Source: Vreelandella profundi (lineage in GTDB: Bacteria; Pseudomonadota; Gammaproteobacteria; Pseudomonadales; Halomonadaceae). Taken from it: 64,000 nt of DNA. Below, piece by piece: positions 28,401-36,820 of this stretch. The position numbers were made by a program, and so were the translations under genes. The notes under the pieces were generated by a model. That model worked only from the letters and a program-made list of their open reading frames with translations. It was not told where the DNA came from and ran no database searches. The stretch spans positions 3,286,001-3,350,000 of the forward strand of contig NZ_CP077941.1 in the NCBI RefSeq assembly GCF_019722725.1, in the 5' to 3' direction. Every line of letters starts with the position of its first letter. Position 1 is the stretch's first letter.

Positions 28401-29690
28401 TCAGGTTTCGGATTTCGCTTTAAGGCGCTCTACTTGGCTGGTTAGATAAAAACCTAACCGGCGTACAGGATCAGGCGGCATCCAACTAGCGGTGCCAAAC
28501 AGCGATGCAATATCCTCAACGGGCTGCCCTAACGCTTTGCGCGCCAGCGCATCGCCGAGGAAGGTGCCCTTGACGATCCCGCCACCATTACACCCTGCCG
28601 ATACATACAAATTGGGCTGAATCTCACCCCAGAATGGCGCGCCGTTATAGGTAAGCCCGGTGGTGCCTCCCCACATCTGGTCAAAGTGCACGGGAGCGAT
28701 GTCGGGATAGCGAGCTTCAAGGCTTGCTCTTAATCCGTCTTCGACACGAGCGTTATCGGCTTCGCGCTCATAGCTGTAGCCTGAACGAATCATCAATCGC
28801 CCGTCGGCCGTGGTGCGCAGCGTACAACCCAGCCGGTGCGCAGGCAGCAGCCCCCAGGTTGTAGCCGCAATACGCTGACGATCCCGCCCCGCTAATGGCT
28901 CGGTGATAGCGGCATAGGTATAAATAGCCGTTAGCCGCGAAGAGTCGGCACCAAAAGCCCTCGAAAAAGCGTTATTGGCGAGTATCACTCGCCCAGCCAA
29001 TACTTCACCTTCCGAGGTAGAAACACGCCATTTTTTGCCGTCAGGCACAATCTGCGTGGCGGGCGAATATTCGTGCAGCTCTATTCCGGATTCCAACGAA
29101 TCTGCCAAGCCGGTAATTAATGCGGCTGGCTGGACCAGATAACAGTCCGGCGAATAAATGCCGTGCGAGTAATAATGGGTACCAATTTGTTCAGCGAGCT
29201 GGCCCCCACTTAAGGTCTGATAGGACAGTCCAGCCGCGTTAAGAAAGTCTTCGTATTGTTTAAGTGAACGCTGGCCTATCACGCTTCTGGCCGCTCGGTA
29301 AGTGCCGCTATGCGCTAACTGGCAGTCGATACCTAGGCGCTCAACACGCTCACGCAGCAGCGCCATCGTTTGCCGGCTCAGCGCGTTTAGCTGCCCCATG
29401 CGTTCAAGCTCTTCGGGCTGAGCGTCGTTCGCTAAGGCAATTTCTAACATGAAGCCAGAATTGCGCCCCGGGCTACCTTCACCGACTCGATCAGCCTCAA
29501 GAATTTTGATGCGATCATCCGGCCGCGCTTGCTGCCAGGCAGTGGCCGCCGCAAAACCGGTATAACCCGCGCCGATGATGACCACCTCTGCCTCAGACTG
29601 GCCGCTTAACGCTGGGCGTACCTTTCGCGAAGGCAGCCATGAATTCCAGCCGCAAGGGCGCTGATGGGAAGGATGTGTAAGGGGTTTCAT
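28401..29690 (-). CDS. FAD-dependent amine oxidoreductase (PuuB-like)
   Basis: A 429-residue DAO-type flavoprotein. The N-terminal dinucleotide fold VVIIGAGYTGFAAA, the flavin-linked GRNSGFML, and a C-terminal YVSAGCNGGGIVKGT flavin-binding segment are visible. PuuB-type enzymes oxidise gamma-glutamyl-putrescine or related amines. It is preceded six bases upstream by an IclR regulator gene and followed by NhaC, suggesting an IclR-controlled uptake and oxidation unit for an amine or amino acid. Substrate unknown. Confidence 0.82.
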   Translation of the reverse strand: MKPLTHPSHQRPCGWNSWLPSRKVRPALSGQSEAEVVIIGAGYTGFAAATAWQQARPDDRIKILEADRVGEGSPGRNSGFMLEIALANDAQPEELERMGQLNALSRQTMALLRERVERLGIDCQLAHSGTYRAARSVIGQRSLKQYEDFLNAAGLSYQTLSGGQLAEQIGTHYYSHGIYSPDCYLVQPAALITGLADSLESGIELHEYSPATQIVPDGKKWRVSTSEGEVLAGRVILANNAFSRAFGADSSRLTAIYTYAAITEPLAGRDRQRIAATTWGLLPAHRLGCTLRTTADGRLMIRSGYSYEREADNARVEDGLRASLEARYPDIAPVHFDQMWGGTTGLTYNGAPFWGEIQPNLYVSAGCNGGGIVKGTFLGDALARKALGQPVEDIASLFGTASWMPPDPVRRLGFYLTSQVERLKAKSET

Positions 29691-29696
29691 GGTGAT

Positions 29697-30548
29697 TTAA
29701 TCCAAATACAAAAGGCCGTGTGCCTTGTTAACCATGCCGGCCACTTCGTCCTGCATGCCTTTGAGAACGTCCGCCTTGTGGTCAGCTGTCATACGCGATT
29801 TCAGCATCGAGCAGCTCATAGCCCCCAAAGGATGACCGCTGTGATCAAGGATAGGAATGGCCAAGCCGCTGTACTCAGGCAGTAGAGATCCCTCCACGCC
29901 GTGAGCATAGCCATGGGTAAGTAGATAGTGTATTTCCGCTTCAACATCGGCAACGGCGATCGCATATTCGCTATGCAGTCGTGCGGCGTTATGGCTGAGT
30001 ATATCGCTGCGCTCATCAGCCTCCAGATAGGCAAGCAAGGCGATAGATGCTTGCCCAACACCTAACGGCAGGCGGCCGCCCGTAGCGCTCACGAAACTGC
30101 CCACAGGGTAGGCGCCGTTCTGTACTTCCAAGCAAACAGCATTAAAACCATCGCGCGCAAAGAGATAAAAACTATCGCCACAGCGCTGAGCTAAAGCCAG
30201 CAGCCTAGGCCGAACCAGGTCACGCAGCCCGGCGCCATTGCCTGCCTGAGCGCCGAGCACCAGCAGTTCATACCCTAATAGATAGCGCCCACGAACAGGA
30301 GAAGAGCGCAAAAATCCTTGCTGCTTGAGCCCTTTTAATAATCGATAAAGCGTTGGACGACTGAATTCGAGCGCATCGAGATAATCATTGATGCTGGCAC
30401 CACGGTGCCCGCCACGTGCAGTGATCTGCAGCACCTGCATGGCATGAACCAACGTCGAGGGAGTCTGTTGCGTATTACTACCGGGTGAAGGCATGTGTGC
30501 AGGCATGGCGTGCGTCATTTTTTGTTGGTGTGGCTTAGAACATAGCAA
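29697..30548 (-). CDS. IclR-family transcriptional regulator
   Basis: A 283-residue IclR regulator: N-terminal winged helix (about residues 35-85; FSRPTLYRLLKGLKQQGFL) and an effector domain with the typical SFVSATGGRLPLGVGQASIALLA-like stretch. The start may be the ATG eleven codons in (30518), as the first residues look non-homologous. It is coupled to the FAD oxidase gene, and divergent from the metY gene. Confidence 0.87.
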   Translation of the reverse strand: MLCSKPHQQKMTHAMPAHMPSPGSNTQQTPSTLVHAMQVLQITARGGHRGASINDYLDALEFSRPTLYRLLKGLKQQGFLRSSPVRGRYLLGYELLVLGAQAGNGAGLRDLVRPRLLALAQRCGDSFYLFARDGFNAVCLEVQNGAYPVGSFVSATGGRLPLGVGQASIALLAYLEADERSDILSHNAARLHSEYAIAVADVEAEIHYLLTHGYAHGVEGSLLPEYSGLAIPILDHSGHPLGAMSCSMLKSRMTADHKADVLKGMQDEVAGMVNKAHGLLYLD

Positions 30549-30742
30549 GACAACTTTACGATTTCATCTCACTAAATGAGACACAGCAATCTTGACAGCC
30601 GTCTGCCGAACAGGCCATTGCCGATACATAGTGACTTCATCCGGCCTTCAATTGAGGCAGGGCATCCGACTAAACAACGTTGGCCCAGCCGCCTCGATTT
30701 CTCTAAGATAAGGGTTACTCTTTTCTTTCACGAGCCGCCTTT

Positions 30743-32017
30743 ATGAAACCTGAAACTATCGCCCTCCATTATGGTTACGCGCCGGATTCGCAAAATGCCG
30801 TTGCGGTTCCGATACATCAGACCACCTCGTTTTCCTTTGACAGCGCACAGCACGCAGCGGATCTGTTTGATCTGAAAGTGGAAGGCAATATTTATTCTCG
30901 CATCATGAACCCGACCTGCGCCGTGCTAGAGCAACGAGTAGCCGCGCTGGAAGGCGGTATTGCGGGCCTAGCGGTAGCATCAGGAATGGCAGCGATCACC
31001 TACGCCATTCAAACCATTGCAGAAGCGGGCGACAACATCGTCTCAATTAGCGAGCTGTATGGTGGCACCTACAATCTGTTTGCTCACACTTTACCGCGCC
31101 AGGGTATTCAGGTGCGCTTTGCCGACAAAGACGATATTGCCGGCATCGAAGCGTTGATTGATGAGCGCACGAAAGCGGTATTTTGCGAAAGTATCGGCAA
31201 TCCCTCTGGCGGGATCGTCGACCTACGGGCGCTTGCGGATGCCGCGCATCGCCACGGCGTCCCGGTGATTGTGGATAACACCACGGCATCACCGTTCTTA
31301 TGCCGGCCAATTGAACACGGGGCGGACATTGTCGTCCATTCGGCCACCAAATACATTGGCGGCCACGGCACCACGGTGGGCGGCGTGATTGTAGACTCTG
31401 GCAACTTCCCCTGGGCGGAACACGCCAGCCGGTTCCCGCTGCTAAACGAGCCGGATGTCTCCTATCACGGCGTTAGCTATACCCGCGATGTAGGCGATGC
31501 CGCTTTCATTACCCGCGCGCGCGTTGTGCCGCTGCGCAATATGGGCGCGGCACTATCTGCCCAAGCAGCCTGGAATCTTCTGCAGGGGCTGGAAACGCTG
31601 TCACTACGAATTGAGCGGATCTGCGCTAATGCGCTGGCGGTCGCCAAGCATCTAGACGGCCATCCGCTGGTGGCGTGGGTGCGTTATGCAGGGCTGGAAA
31701 GCCACCCCGATCACGCATTAGCCCAACGCTATATGCATGGCCACGCTTCGGGCATTCTTAGCTTTGGCATTAAGGGTGGCCAAGCCGCTGGTGAGCGCTT
31801 CTACGATGCACTTTCGCTTATTTTGCGGCTGGTCAATATTGGCGATGCTAAGAGCTGCTCCTCTATTCCGGCATCTACCACGCACCGCCAGCTGGATGAT
31901 CAAGAGCTAAAAGCAGCCGGCGTCACCCCGGACATGGTGCGCCTATCGATTGGCATCGAGCATATCGACGATCTGCTGGCCGATATCGACCAAGCGCTCG
32001 CCGCCTCCCAAGGCTAG
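30743..32017 (+). CDS. metY: O-acetylhomoserine sulfhydrylase (homocysteine synthase)
   Basis: A 424-residue PLP enzyme of the Cys/Met metabolism family that makes homocysteine from O-acetylhomoserine and sulfide. Visible are TIALHYGY at the N-terminus, YSRIMNPT, the cofactor-site SELYGGTYNLF, and the Schiff-base lysine in HSATKYIGGHGTTVGG. The C-terminal SLGDAKS-type loop (NIGDAKSCSSIPASTTH) and STTHRQL are as in MetY. It is monocistronic as far as can be seen. Confidence 0.92.
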   Translation: MKPETIALHYGYAPDSQNAVAVPIHQTTSFSFDSAQHAADLFDLKVEGNIYSRIMNPTCAVLEQRVAALEGGIAGLAVASGMAAITYAIQTIAEAGDNIVSISELYGGTYNLFAHTLPRQGIQVRFADKDDIAGIEALIDERTKAVFCESIGNPSGGIVDLRALADAAHRHGVPVIVDNTTASPFLCRPIEHGADIVVHSATKYIGGHGTTVGGVIVDSGNFPWAEHASRFPLLNEPDVSYHGVSYTRDVGDAAFITRARVVPLRNMGAALSAQAAWNLLQGLETLSLRIERICANALAVAKHLDGHPLVAWVRYAGLESHPDHALAQRYMHGHASGILSFGIKGGQAAGERFYDALSLILRLVNIGDAKSCSSIPASTTHRQLDDQELKAAGVTPDMVRLSIGIEHIDDLLADIDQALAASQG

Positions 32018-32197
32018 CGATGTCTCAAGCGCGCTGGGCAGTTACACTCATCGCTTCCGGTGCGCTTGTATTGGCTGATTATTTAAAGATGTGGCATAGC
32101 CCAATTCGTTGGCGCGAACTAACGTTGGCTTCTATCATAAACAAATGGACAGCGTTAACTCAGGATGAACTAACGCGACAAATACAAGGAGAAGAGC

Positions 32198-32284
32198 ATG
32201 TTGAAATTTTTAGCTAGCACCGTCGGTATCATCTTTATGATCGGCCTGATAGTTGTTATTGGCCTTCTAATGCTGATCTTCTAA
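32198..32284 (+). CDS. Small single-pass membrane peptide, 28 residues
   Basis: An ATG at 32198 preceded by AAGGAG opens a 28-residue frame that is almost entirely hydrophobic after a Lys at position 3 (MLKFLASTVGIIF then MIGLIVVIGLLMLIF). The good ribosome binding site, the uniform hydrophobicity and the hairpin terminator just behind it support a real small gene. I do not recognise a named family. It overlaps the end of an unconvincing 65-codon frame. Confidence 0.5.
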   Translation: MLKFLASTVGIIFMIGLIVVIGLLMLIF

Positions 32285-32305
32285 TAGGCCTGTCAACACC
32301 ATAAA

Positions 32306-32342
32306 GGCCCAGTTAACCGAACACGTATCGATTAACCGGGCC
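32306..32342. terminator. Hairpin terminator between the small ORF and ovoA
   Basis: A 14-base stem (GGCCCAGTTAACCG with CGATTAACCGGGCC, two G-U pairs) and a 9-base loop lie between convergent genes. On the minus strand it is followed by TTTAT, so it probably ends ovoA transcripts and may act in both directions. Confidence 0.55.
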
Positions 32343-32382
32343 ATTGAGCACTTAATGTGCACGCCGAGTGATGAAAGCCTCG

Positions 32383-34530
32383 TTAGGAACGACGCTCCCA
32401 CAGCGTGACTTCCGAGAGGCTGTGCTGGTATTTATGCATTGTCTCTCTAATCACAAAGGGGACTTTTTCGGGATCGCTAATCATCCGGAAATGAAGTTCA
32501 AGCAGCTCCTTCAGGCCATTCAAGGTGCTGACATTTTCGCCGTTTTTCTTGATTCCGCCGATCCACTCCTCCTTCGGCGTATATTCCTCCAGCCACGTGT
32601 AGGGTGAGGCGATCATGAGAATGCCACCTGCATTGATGCGCTGGTGCACGGTTTGCAGGAACTGTGCAGGCTTATACAGCCGATCAATTAGGTTAGCGGC
32701 CACTACCAAGTCGTAACCGCTGAACTGCGGCTTGAGGTTGCACGCATCGCCTTGGTGGAAGCTGACGCGATCGACCACGTCTTCTAGTCCTAGGCTTGCC
32801 AGCGTACGTTCCTGGTAGGTGACCAGTTCGCCCTCTTCTGCACGGGTATAACGCAGCACTTTCTGCTCCGCCATTTCGACGCCCTGGCGGATAAAGTTGG
32901 CCGAAAAGTCCACGCCATCCACCTGCTCAAACTCACGGGCCAGCTCGAAGCTGCAGCGCCCGCTGGCGCATCCTAGGTCCAACGCGCGTTTCTTGGGTCG
33001 GCCATCCATACTGGCTAATGACCTGTTTGCCAGTGCCTGCGGAAAGTTGGCAACGCCAAACCACTCTTCGCCGTAATGGAATTCTGCGTACTCCGCCATA
33101 CGCGCATCACTTTCGTAATAAGCGCTGGGTAGCGTGACTTCCGCATCTGACACCACATAGCGAAAGCCCGCATGCTGGAAGAAATGCCGCCGAAACGCAT
33201 AGCGAGCGCTAAGCCGCGTTTCATTACCGCAGGAGATCCAGGAGCCGCCCTTGATCAGATTATGCTGGTTGTCGAACGTCGGCGTGGTGAAATCATCGTA
33301 CAGCGGGTGCACATCAAAGCCTGGGAACGGGTAGGTGGGCGTTTCCACCCACTGCCACACATTGCCCACCACATCGAACCACTGGCCATGCTGGAAGCGC
33401 GTCACAGAGCACGAAGAAGCGCCGTGATCCAAATGCAGATTGGCATTGGCAGCCGCGTCATTTTCCAGCTCGGACACACCCGCTTCATCCGCCAAACGAT
33501 GCCACTCATCTTCCGTGGGCATACGCACGGTCTGGCCCGTCTGTTCGCTTTTCCAATGACAAAAGGCTTTGGCCTCGTGGAAGTTGACCTCTACCGGCCA
33601 GTCCCAAGGCATTGCCACTTCTTCGGCCATCAAGCGCAGATGCCATTCGTTTTTCCACACCCAGAAAGTGGGATGGCTCGCCTTGGCAAAATTGCGCCAG
33701 CCCAATCCCTCCTCCGACCAGAAGGCGTCGGACAAATAACCGCCGGCTTCGACAAACTCCAGAAACTCGTTGTTACTGACCAGGAACTGGCTCGCTTTAA
33801 ACTCTTCAACGTCGGCACGGTGATGACCGTACTCGTTATCCCAGCCGTACCACGGGTCGTCAAACGACTTGCCTAGCGCCACCTCGCCTTGAGGCACCGT
33901 GATCAAAGTGTTCTCTGGCGGCTCACCGGTGGTGCGAATAGGCGCCCACTCAGGCTGTGGTGACACCAGGTCGATTGACTGCTGACGAATCAATACCGAA
34001 GACGTTTCAAGGTGGATACGCTCGTGCTCGATACCCATGACGATAGGCCAGAAAGGACTATCCCAACCAATAGGCAGCGACATCGGCAACTCACGAATCA
34101 AAGCGAGCACTGCGGCGCGAACCTTGGCGCGGTAATCCATCACCTCACTGACCGACGGCCACTGATAGTGAGCGTCATTCAGGTCGTCCCAGCTCATCTC
34201 ATCAACGCCAATCGCAAAAATAGACTCCATATTCGCGTCTATCCGAGCGGGCAAGAGCTTAGCCAGCACCAGCTTATTAACGAAGAACGTCGCGGTATGC
34301 CCGAGGTAGAACATCAGCGGATGCCGAAGGGAGATCGACTTACGCAGGTAAGCTTCTTCGCTGGCAAGCGTTGTAAACAATGACTCGTATCGATCGAAGG
34401 TGGCAGTGAAGCAGGCCTCGATGTTGCGGCGCGTTGCTTCCGGGTCATTACCTGCGAGCATGACAGTACGGGGAAATAAATCGGACGACGTCGATGCTTG
34501 CCGCCCAATGGGGGAACGTGTTGAGGACAT
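32383..34530 (-). CDS. ovoA: 5-histidylcysteine sulfoxide synthase / methyltransferase (ovothiol biosynthesis)
   Basis: OvoA is an iron enzyme that joins cysteine to histidine using oxygen, and its C-terminal domain methylates the thiol-histidine to ovothiol. The ~715-residue product has a DinB-like N-terminal domain with the iron-ligand motif IEHERIHLET, a FGE-sulfatase domain (FHEAKAFCHWKSE, PTEDEWHRLA, GNVWQWVETPTYPF, GGSWISCG) and a C-terminal class I methyltransferase (ALDLGCASGRCSFEL). I choose the ATG at 34530; the frame is open to 34698 but those residues look non-homologous. Neither start has a clear Shine-Dalgarno. Confidence 0.92.
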   Translation of the reverse strand: MSSTRSPIGRQASTSSDLFPRTVMLAGNDPEATRRNIEACFTATFDRYESLFTTLASEEAYLRKSISLRHPLMFYLGHTATFFVNKLVLAKLLPARIDANMESIFAIGVDEMSWDDLNDAHYQWPSVSEVMDYRAKVRAAVLALIRELPMSLPIGWDSPFWPIVMGIEHERIHLETSSVLIRQQSIDLVSPQPEWAPIRTTGEPPENTLITVPQGEVALGKSFDDPWYGWDNEYGHHRADVEEFKASQFLVSNNEFLEFVEAGGYLSDAFWSEEGLGWRNFAKASHPTFWVWKNEWHLRLMAEEVAMPWDWPVEVNFHEAKAFCHWKSEQTGQTVRMPTEDEWHRLADEAGVSELENDAAANANLHLDHGASSCSVTRFQHGQWFDVVGNVWQWVETPTYPFPGFDVHPLYDDFTTPTFDNQHNLIKGGSWISCGNETRLSARYAFRRHFFQHAGFRYVVSDAEVTLPSAYYESDARMAEYAEFHYGEEWFGVANFPQALANRSLASMDGRPKKRALDLGCASGRCSFELAREFEQVDGVDFSANFIRQGVEMAEQKVLRYTRAEEGELVTYQERTLASLGLEDVVDRVSFHQGDACNLKPQFSGYDLVVAANLIDRLYKPAQFLQTVHQRINAGGILMIASPYTWLEEYTPKEEWIGGIKKNGENVSTLNGLKELLELHFRMISDPEKVPFVIRETMHKYQHSLSEVTLWERRS

Positions 34531-35228
34531 ATTTTGGGGCGCCTTTATCGGTAAACGACGATGGGATGCATGACGGAGCTGTTCACTGAAGCGAGTGTCC
34601 AGCGTGGGATTTGAACGGAAGCTATTCGCATTTTGCGACACGTACACATGCCGATAGCCACCACACTCTTGGTAATCGTCGTGTCTCCGCTGCAGCAACT
34701 GACGTTAAGTGTAGAGGTAAACATAGTAAGACATTAAAAACCAAAAACTCGTACAAAATCTACCTTTGGTTGTACAAAACTTTCCACGCATCAAAAGACA
34801 CCTCTATAGCAGGCCACTAAAAAAGTGATTCGATACTCTGGCAACCAGTAGGCAAGGGGAAAGATGAGTGCCCGCACGGGCGTAGCAACAGCCTGATAAG
34901 GAAGTATTTTTCTAACGGAATAGGGTACAATTGCAGAGCAGCAAAGGGTTCCAAAGCGTCACGAAACGACGTATATAAGGCTGTCCACTTTAGACAATGA
35001 TCCGCACCTCAATGGCAAGAAAACCTCTACATTAATTTCACAGGTACTCTACAACCTAATTGCTAACTGTAACGATCTCAACTAACTTTGTTACAACGGG
35101 TGCGCTAAAACTTTTCTAATGCTGGCTTACTCACTCGCTTCTGAACACCACTGACTGCGACTGCGCCCACTTGGTGCGCTCCAACCGCCGCGCAGGCAGT
35201 CTGAGTCAGCCAGCAAGGAGGACATTGA
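34531..35228. other. Long non-coding region between ovoA and the ATP-grasp gene
   Basis: About 700 bases separate two divergent genes. The region is AT-rich from 34700 to 35100 and should hold both promoters. A clear Shine-Dalgarno (AAGGAGG) lies at its right end before the ATP-grasp ATG. I see no gene or strong RNA structure. Confidence 0.5.
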
Positions 35229-36536
35229 ATGTCGATAACATCAGAAAAGCACTTGCCCGAATCAGTAGCGGCCTGGCTTGATCCAGAAATGGACTCGGTT
35301 AAAGGTACAGAGACGCCTAAAGATCCCAATAAAGGCTATATCGCCCTGCTTGGCTGGAGCATTAATGCTATCAAAGCGGCGCAAAAATTTGACCGCCGTT
35401 ATATCGTGATTGCTCCGGAGTGGGCTGCGGATTTTTGTACCGCCAATAACATCCCATTTATCCCTTGGGATTTTATCCGGTTGAATGATCGGTCCATGGA
35501 AATCGCCGTGAGGTTGAAGGAAGAAGGCGTCGATATCGCCATTCCGCTGTTTGAAGAAACCGTTGAGTGGTCCGGTGCCATCAACTCGGTTCTCCTCGAC
35601 AGCCCTCGCATGTTTGGTCAATCCATTCTGTTCCGTGACAAGGCCTTGATGAAGCGTCGCGCGCAGCTTGGTGGTATCCGTGTGGGTATCTTCGAAGAGG
35701 CGCACGAGAAAGAAGACATCGTTCGCTTTATGAAGCGCGTTAACCAAACGCTGCTCAAACTTGATGGCGACCCGAACGACCCGATTCACGTGAAGGCGTT
35801 CGACAAAGCCGGCTGTCTCGGTCACCGAATGATCCGCACGCTCGAAGAAATCGACAACATTCCGGACGAAGAATATCCCTTACTGATGGAAAGCCATCTG
35901 GATGGTTGGGAGTTCGCCGTTGAGGCCTGGATTCATGATGGTAAAATCCAGTTCCTGAACATTTCCGAATACGTAACGTTGGGTTATTCGGTATTCGTAC
36001 CGGCAACGGCAGAACTTGAAAGCTGGCGTAATGCGATCACCAAACAGATCGAGCTGTTGATTAAAACGTTTGATATCAAGTTTGGCTTGATTCACCCCGA
36101 GTACTTCGTCACCGCTGATGGTGAGATGTACTTTGGCGAGGTGGCCTATCGCCCACCCGGGTTTAAAGCGTTTGAACTGATCGAAAAAGCCTACGGCTTC
36201 AATGCCTATCAGGCATCCATGCTAGTGTTCGATCCGAAAAGCACTAAAGAGGAAGTAGCGGCCTTCTTCCCCAAAGAAGTGGTCGATGCGAAGGGTTACG
36301 CAGGCTGCTTTGGTGTCTATCCGCGCCGTCGCGTTGTCAGCAAACTGGAAATGCCTACAGAGTGCGTTGATCACCCCTATTTCGAGTCACATGAGCTGGT
36401 CGCGCCGACGGAAGAGACGGTGCCTGACCGGGCTGCTTTCGGCACGCACTGGGGCTTAGTCTTCTTCTTTGGTGACGACCCCATCAAGATGCGCGATCTG
36501 CTAAAAGCGCAAGAGGACCTCGACTTCTACGTGTAG
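35229..36536 (+). CDS. ATP-grasp domain protein
   Basis: A 435-residue protein with the ATP-grasp layout: an N-terminal Rossmann-like part (YIALLGWSINAIKAA, then IAPEWAADF), a nucleotide-binding section with FRDKALMKRR and LLMESHLDGWEFAVEAW, and the metal-binding GEMYFGEVAYRPPG. ATP-grasp enzymes form amide or thioester bonds via acyl-phosphates. AAGGAGG precedes the ATG and a strong terminator follows. Its product and substrate are unknown. Lying between ovoA and a BCCT osmolyte transporter, it may make a peptide-like compatible solute or protectant. Confidence 0.8.
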   Translation: MSITSEKHLPESVAAWLDPEMDSVKGTETPKDPNKGYIALLGWSINAIKAAQKFDRRYIVIAPEWAADFCTANNIPFIPWDFIRLNDRSMEIAVRLKEEGVDIAIPLFEETVEWSGAINSVLLDSPRMFGQSILFRDKALMKRRAQLGGIRVGIFEEAHEKEDIVRFMKRVNQTLLKLDGDPNDPIHVKAFDKAGCLGHRMIRTLEEIDNIPDEEYPLLMESHLDGWEFAVEAWIHDGKIQFLNISEYVTLGYSVFVPATAELESWRNAITKQIELLIKTFDIKFGLIHPEYFVTADGEMYFGEVAYRPPGFKAFELIEKAYGFNAYQASMLVFDPKSTKEEVAAFFPKEVVDAKGYAGCFGVYPRRRVVSKLEMPTECVDHPYFESHELVAPTEETVPDRAAFGTHWGLVFFFGDDPIKMRDLLKAQEDLDFYV

Positions 36537-36595
36537 AGAGTCGTTGAAGCGAGGTCGCTGAAGCTGGCCCGTTGAAACAGCACGCGCCTCTATGG

Positions 36596-36642
36596 ACGCG
36601 CTATTAGCATCAGAAAGCGATGCTGATAGCGCGTATTTTTTT
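36596..36642 (+). terminator. Rho-independent terminator after the ATP-grasp gene
   Basis: A 16-base stem (ACGCGCTATTAGCATC paired with GATGCTGATAGCGCGT, one G-U pair), a 7-base loop and a run of seven T residues form a textbook intrinsic terminator 60 bases after the stop codon. Confidence 0.92.
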
Positions 36643-36679
36643 GCCAGCATGGCGTAATCGCCCTATAACTCCTACGTTG

Positions 36680-36706
36680 TTTTAAGGGCGAGGTTTTAAG
36701 GGCGAG
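36680..36706 (+). repeat. Direct repeat of 13 bases in the BCCT leader
   Basis: TTTTAAGGGCGAG occurs twice with one base between the copies (36680-36692 and 36694-36706), followed by a looser third version. It lies upstream of a second set of tandem repeats in the same leader. Confidence 0.7.
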
Positions 36707-36744
36707 TTTGAAAGGCCGGTTTTGAAAACAGGGCTGCAAAACAG

Positions 36745-36804
36745 AGTCGCAAAGATAGCTATAAAGACAGCTATAAAGACAGTTATAAAGACAGTCGTAA
36801 AGAC
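36745..36804 (+). repeat. Five tandem 12-bp repeats upstream of the BCCT gene
   Basis: Five units of the form AGYYRYAAAGAC follow each other without gaps; two central units are identical (AGCTATAAAGAC) and the outer ones differ at one to four bases. The block ends 16 bases before the start codon that I chose. The period is a multiple of three, so copy-number change would not shift an upstream in-frame extension. Confidence 0.85.
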
Positions 36805-36820
36805 ACAGGGAGCTACAACA

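Noticed and set aside
32020..32217. 65-codon plus-strand frame after metY
   Set aside because: No family pattern or Shine-Dalgarno was seen, and its end overlaps the better supported 28-residue peptide gene.
34607..34616. GGATTTGAAC match to the tRNA T-arm as a possible left attachment site
   Set aside because: Only ten bases match; the flanking acceptor sequence of tRNA-Arg is absent and the spot lies by the ovoA start, outside the mosaic region.
36745..36804. CRISPR-like array
   Set aside because: The 12-bp units are contiguous without spacers. No CRISPR array was seen anywhere in the window.
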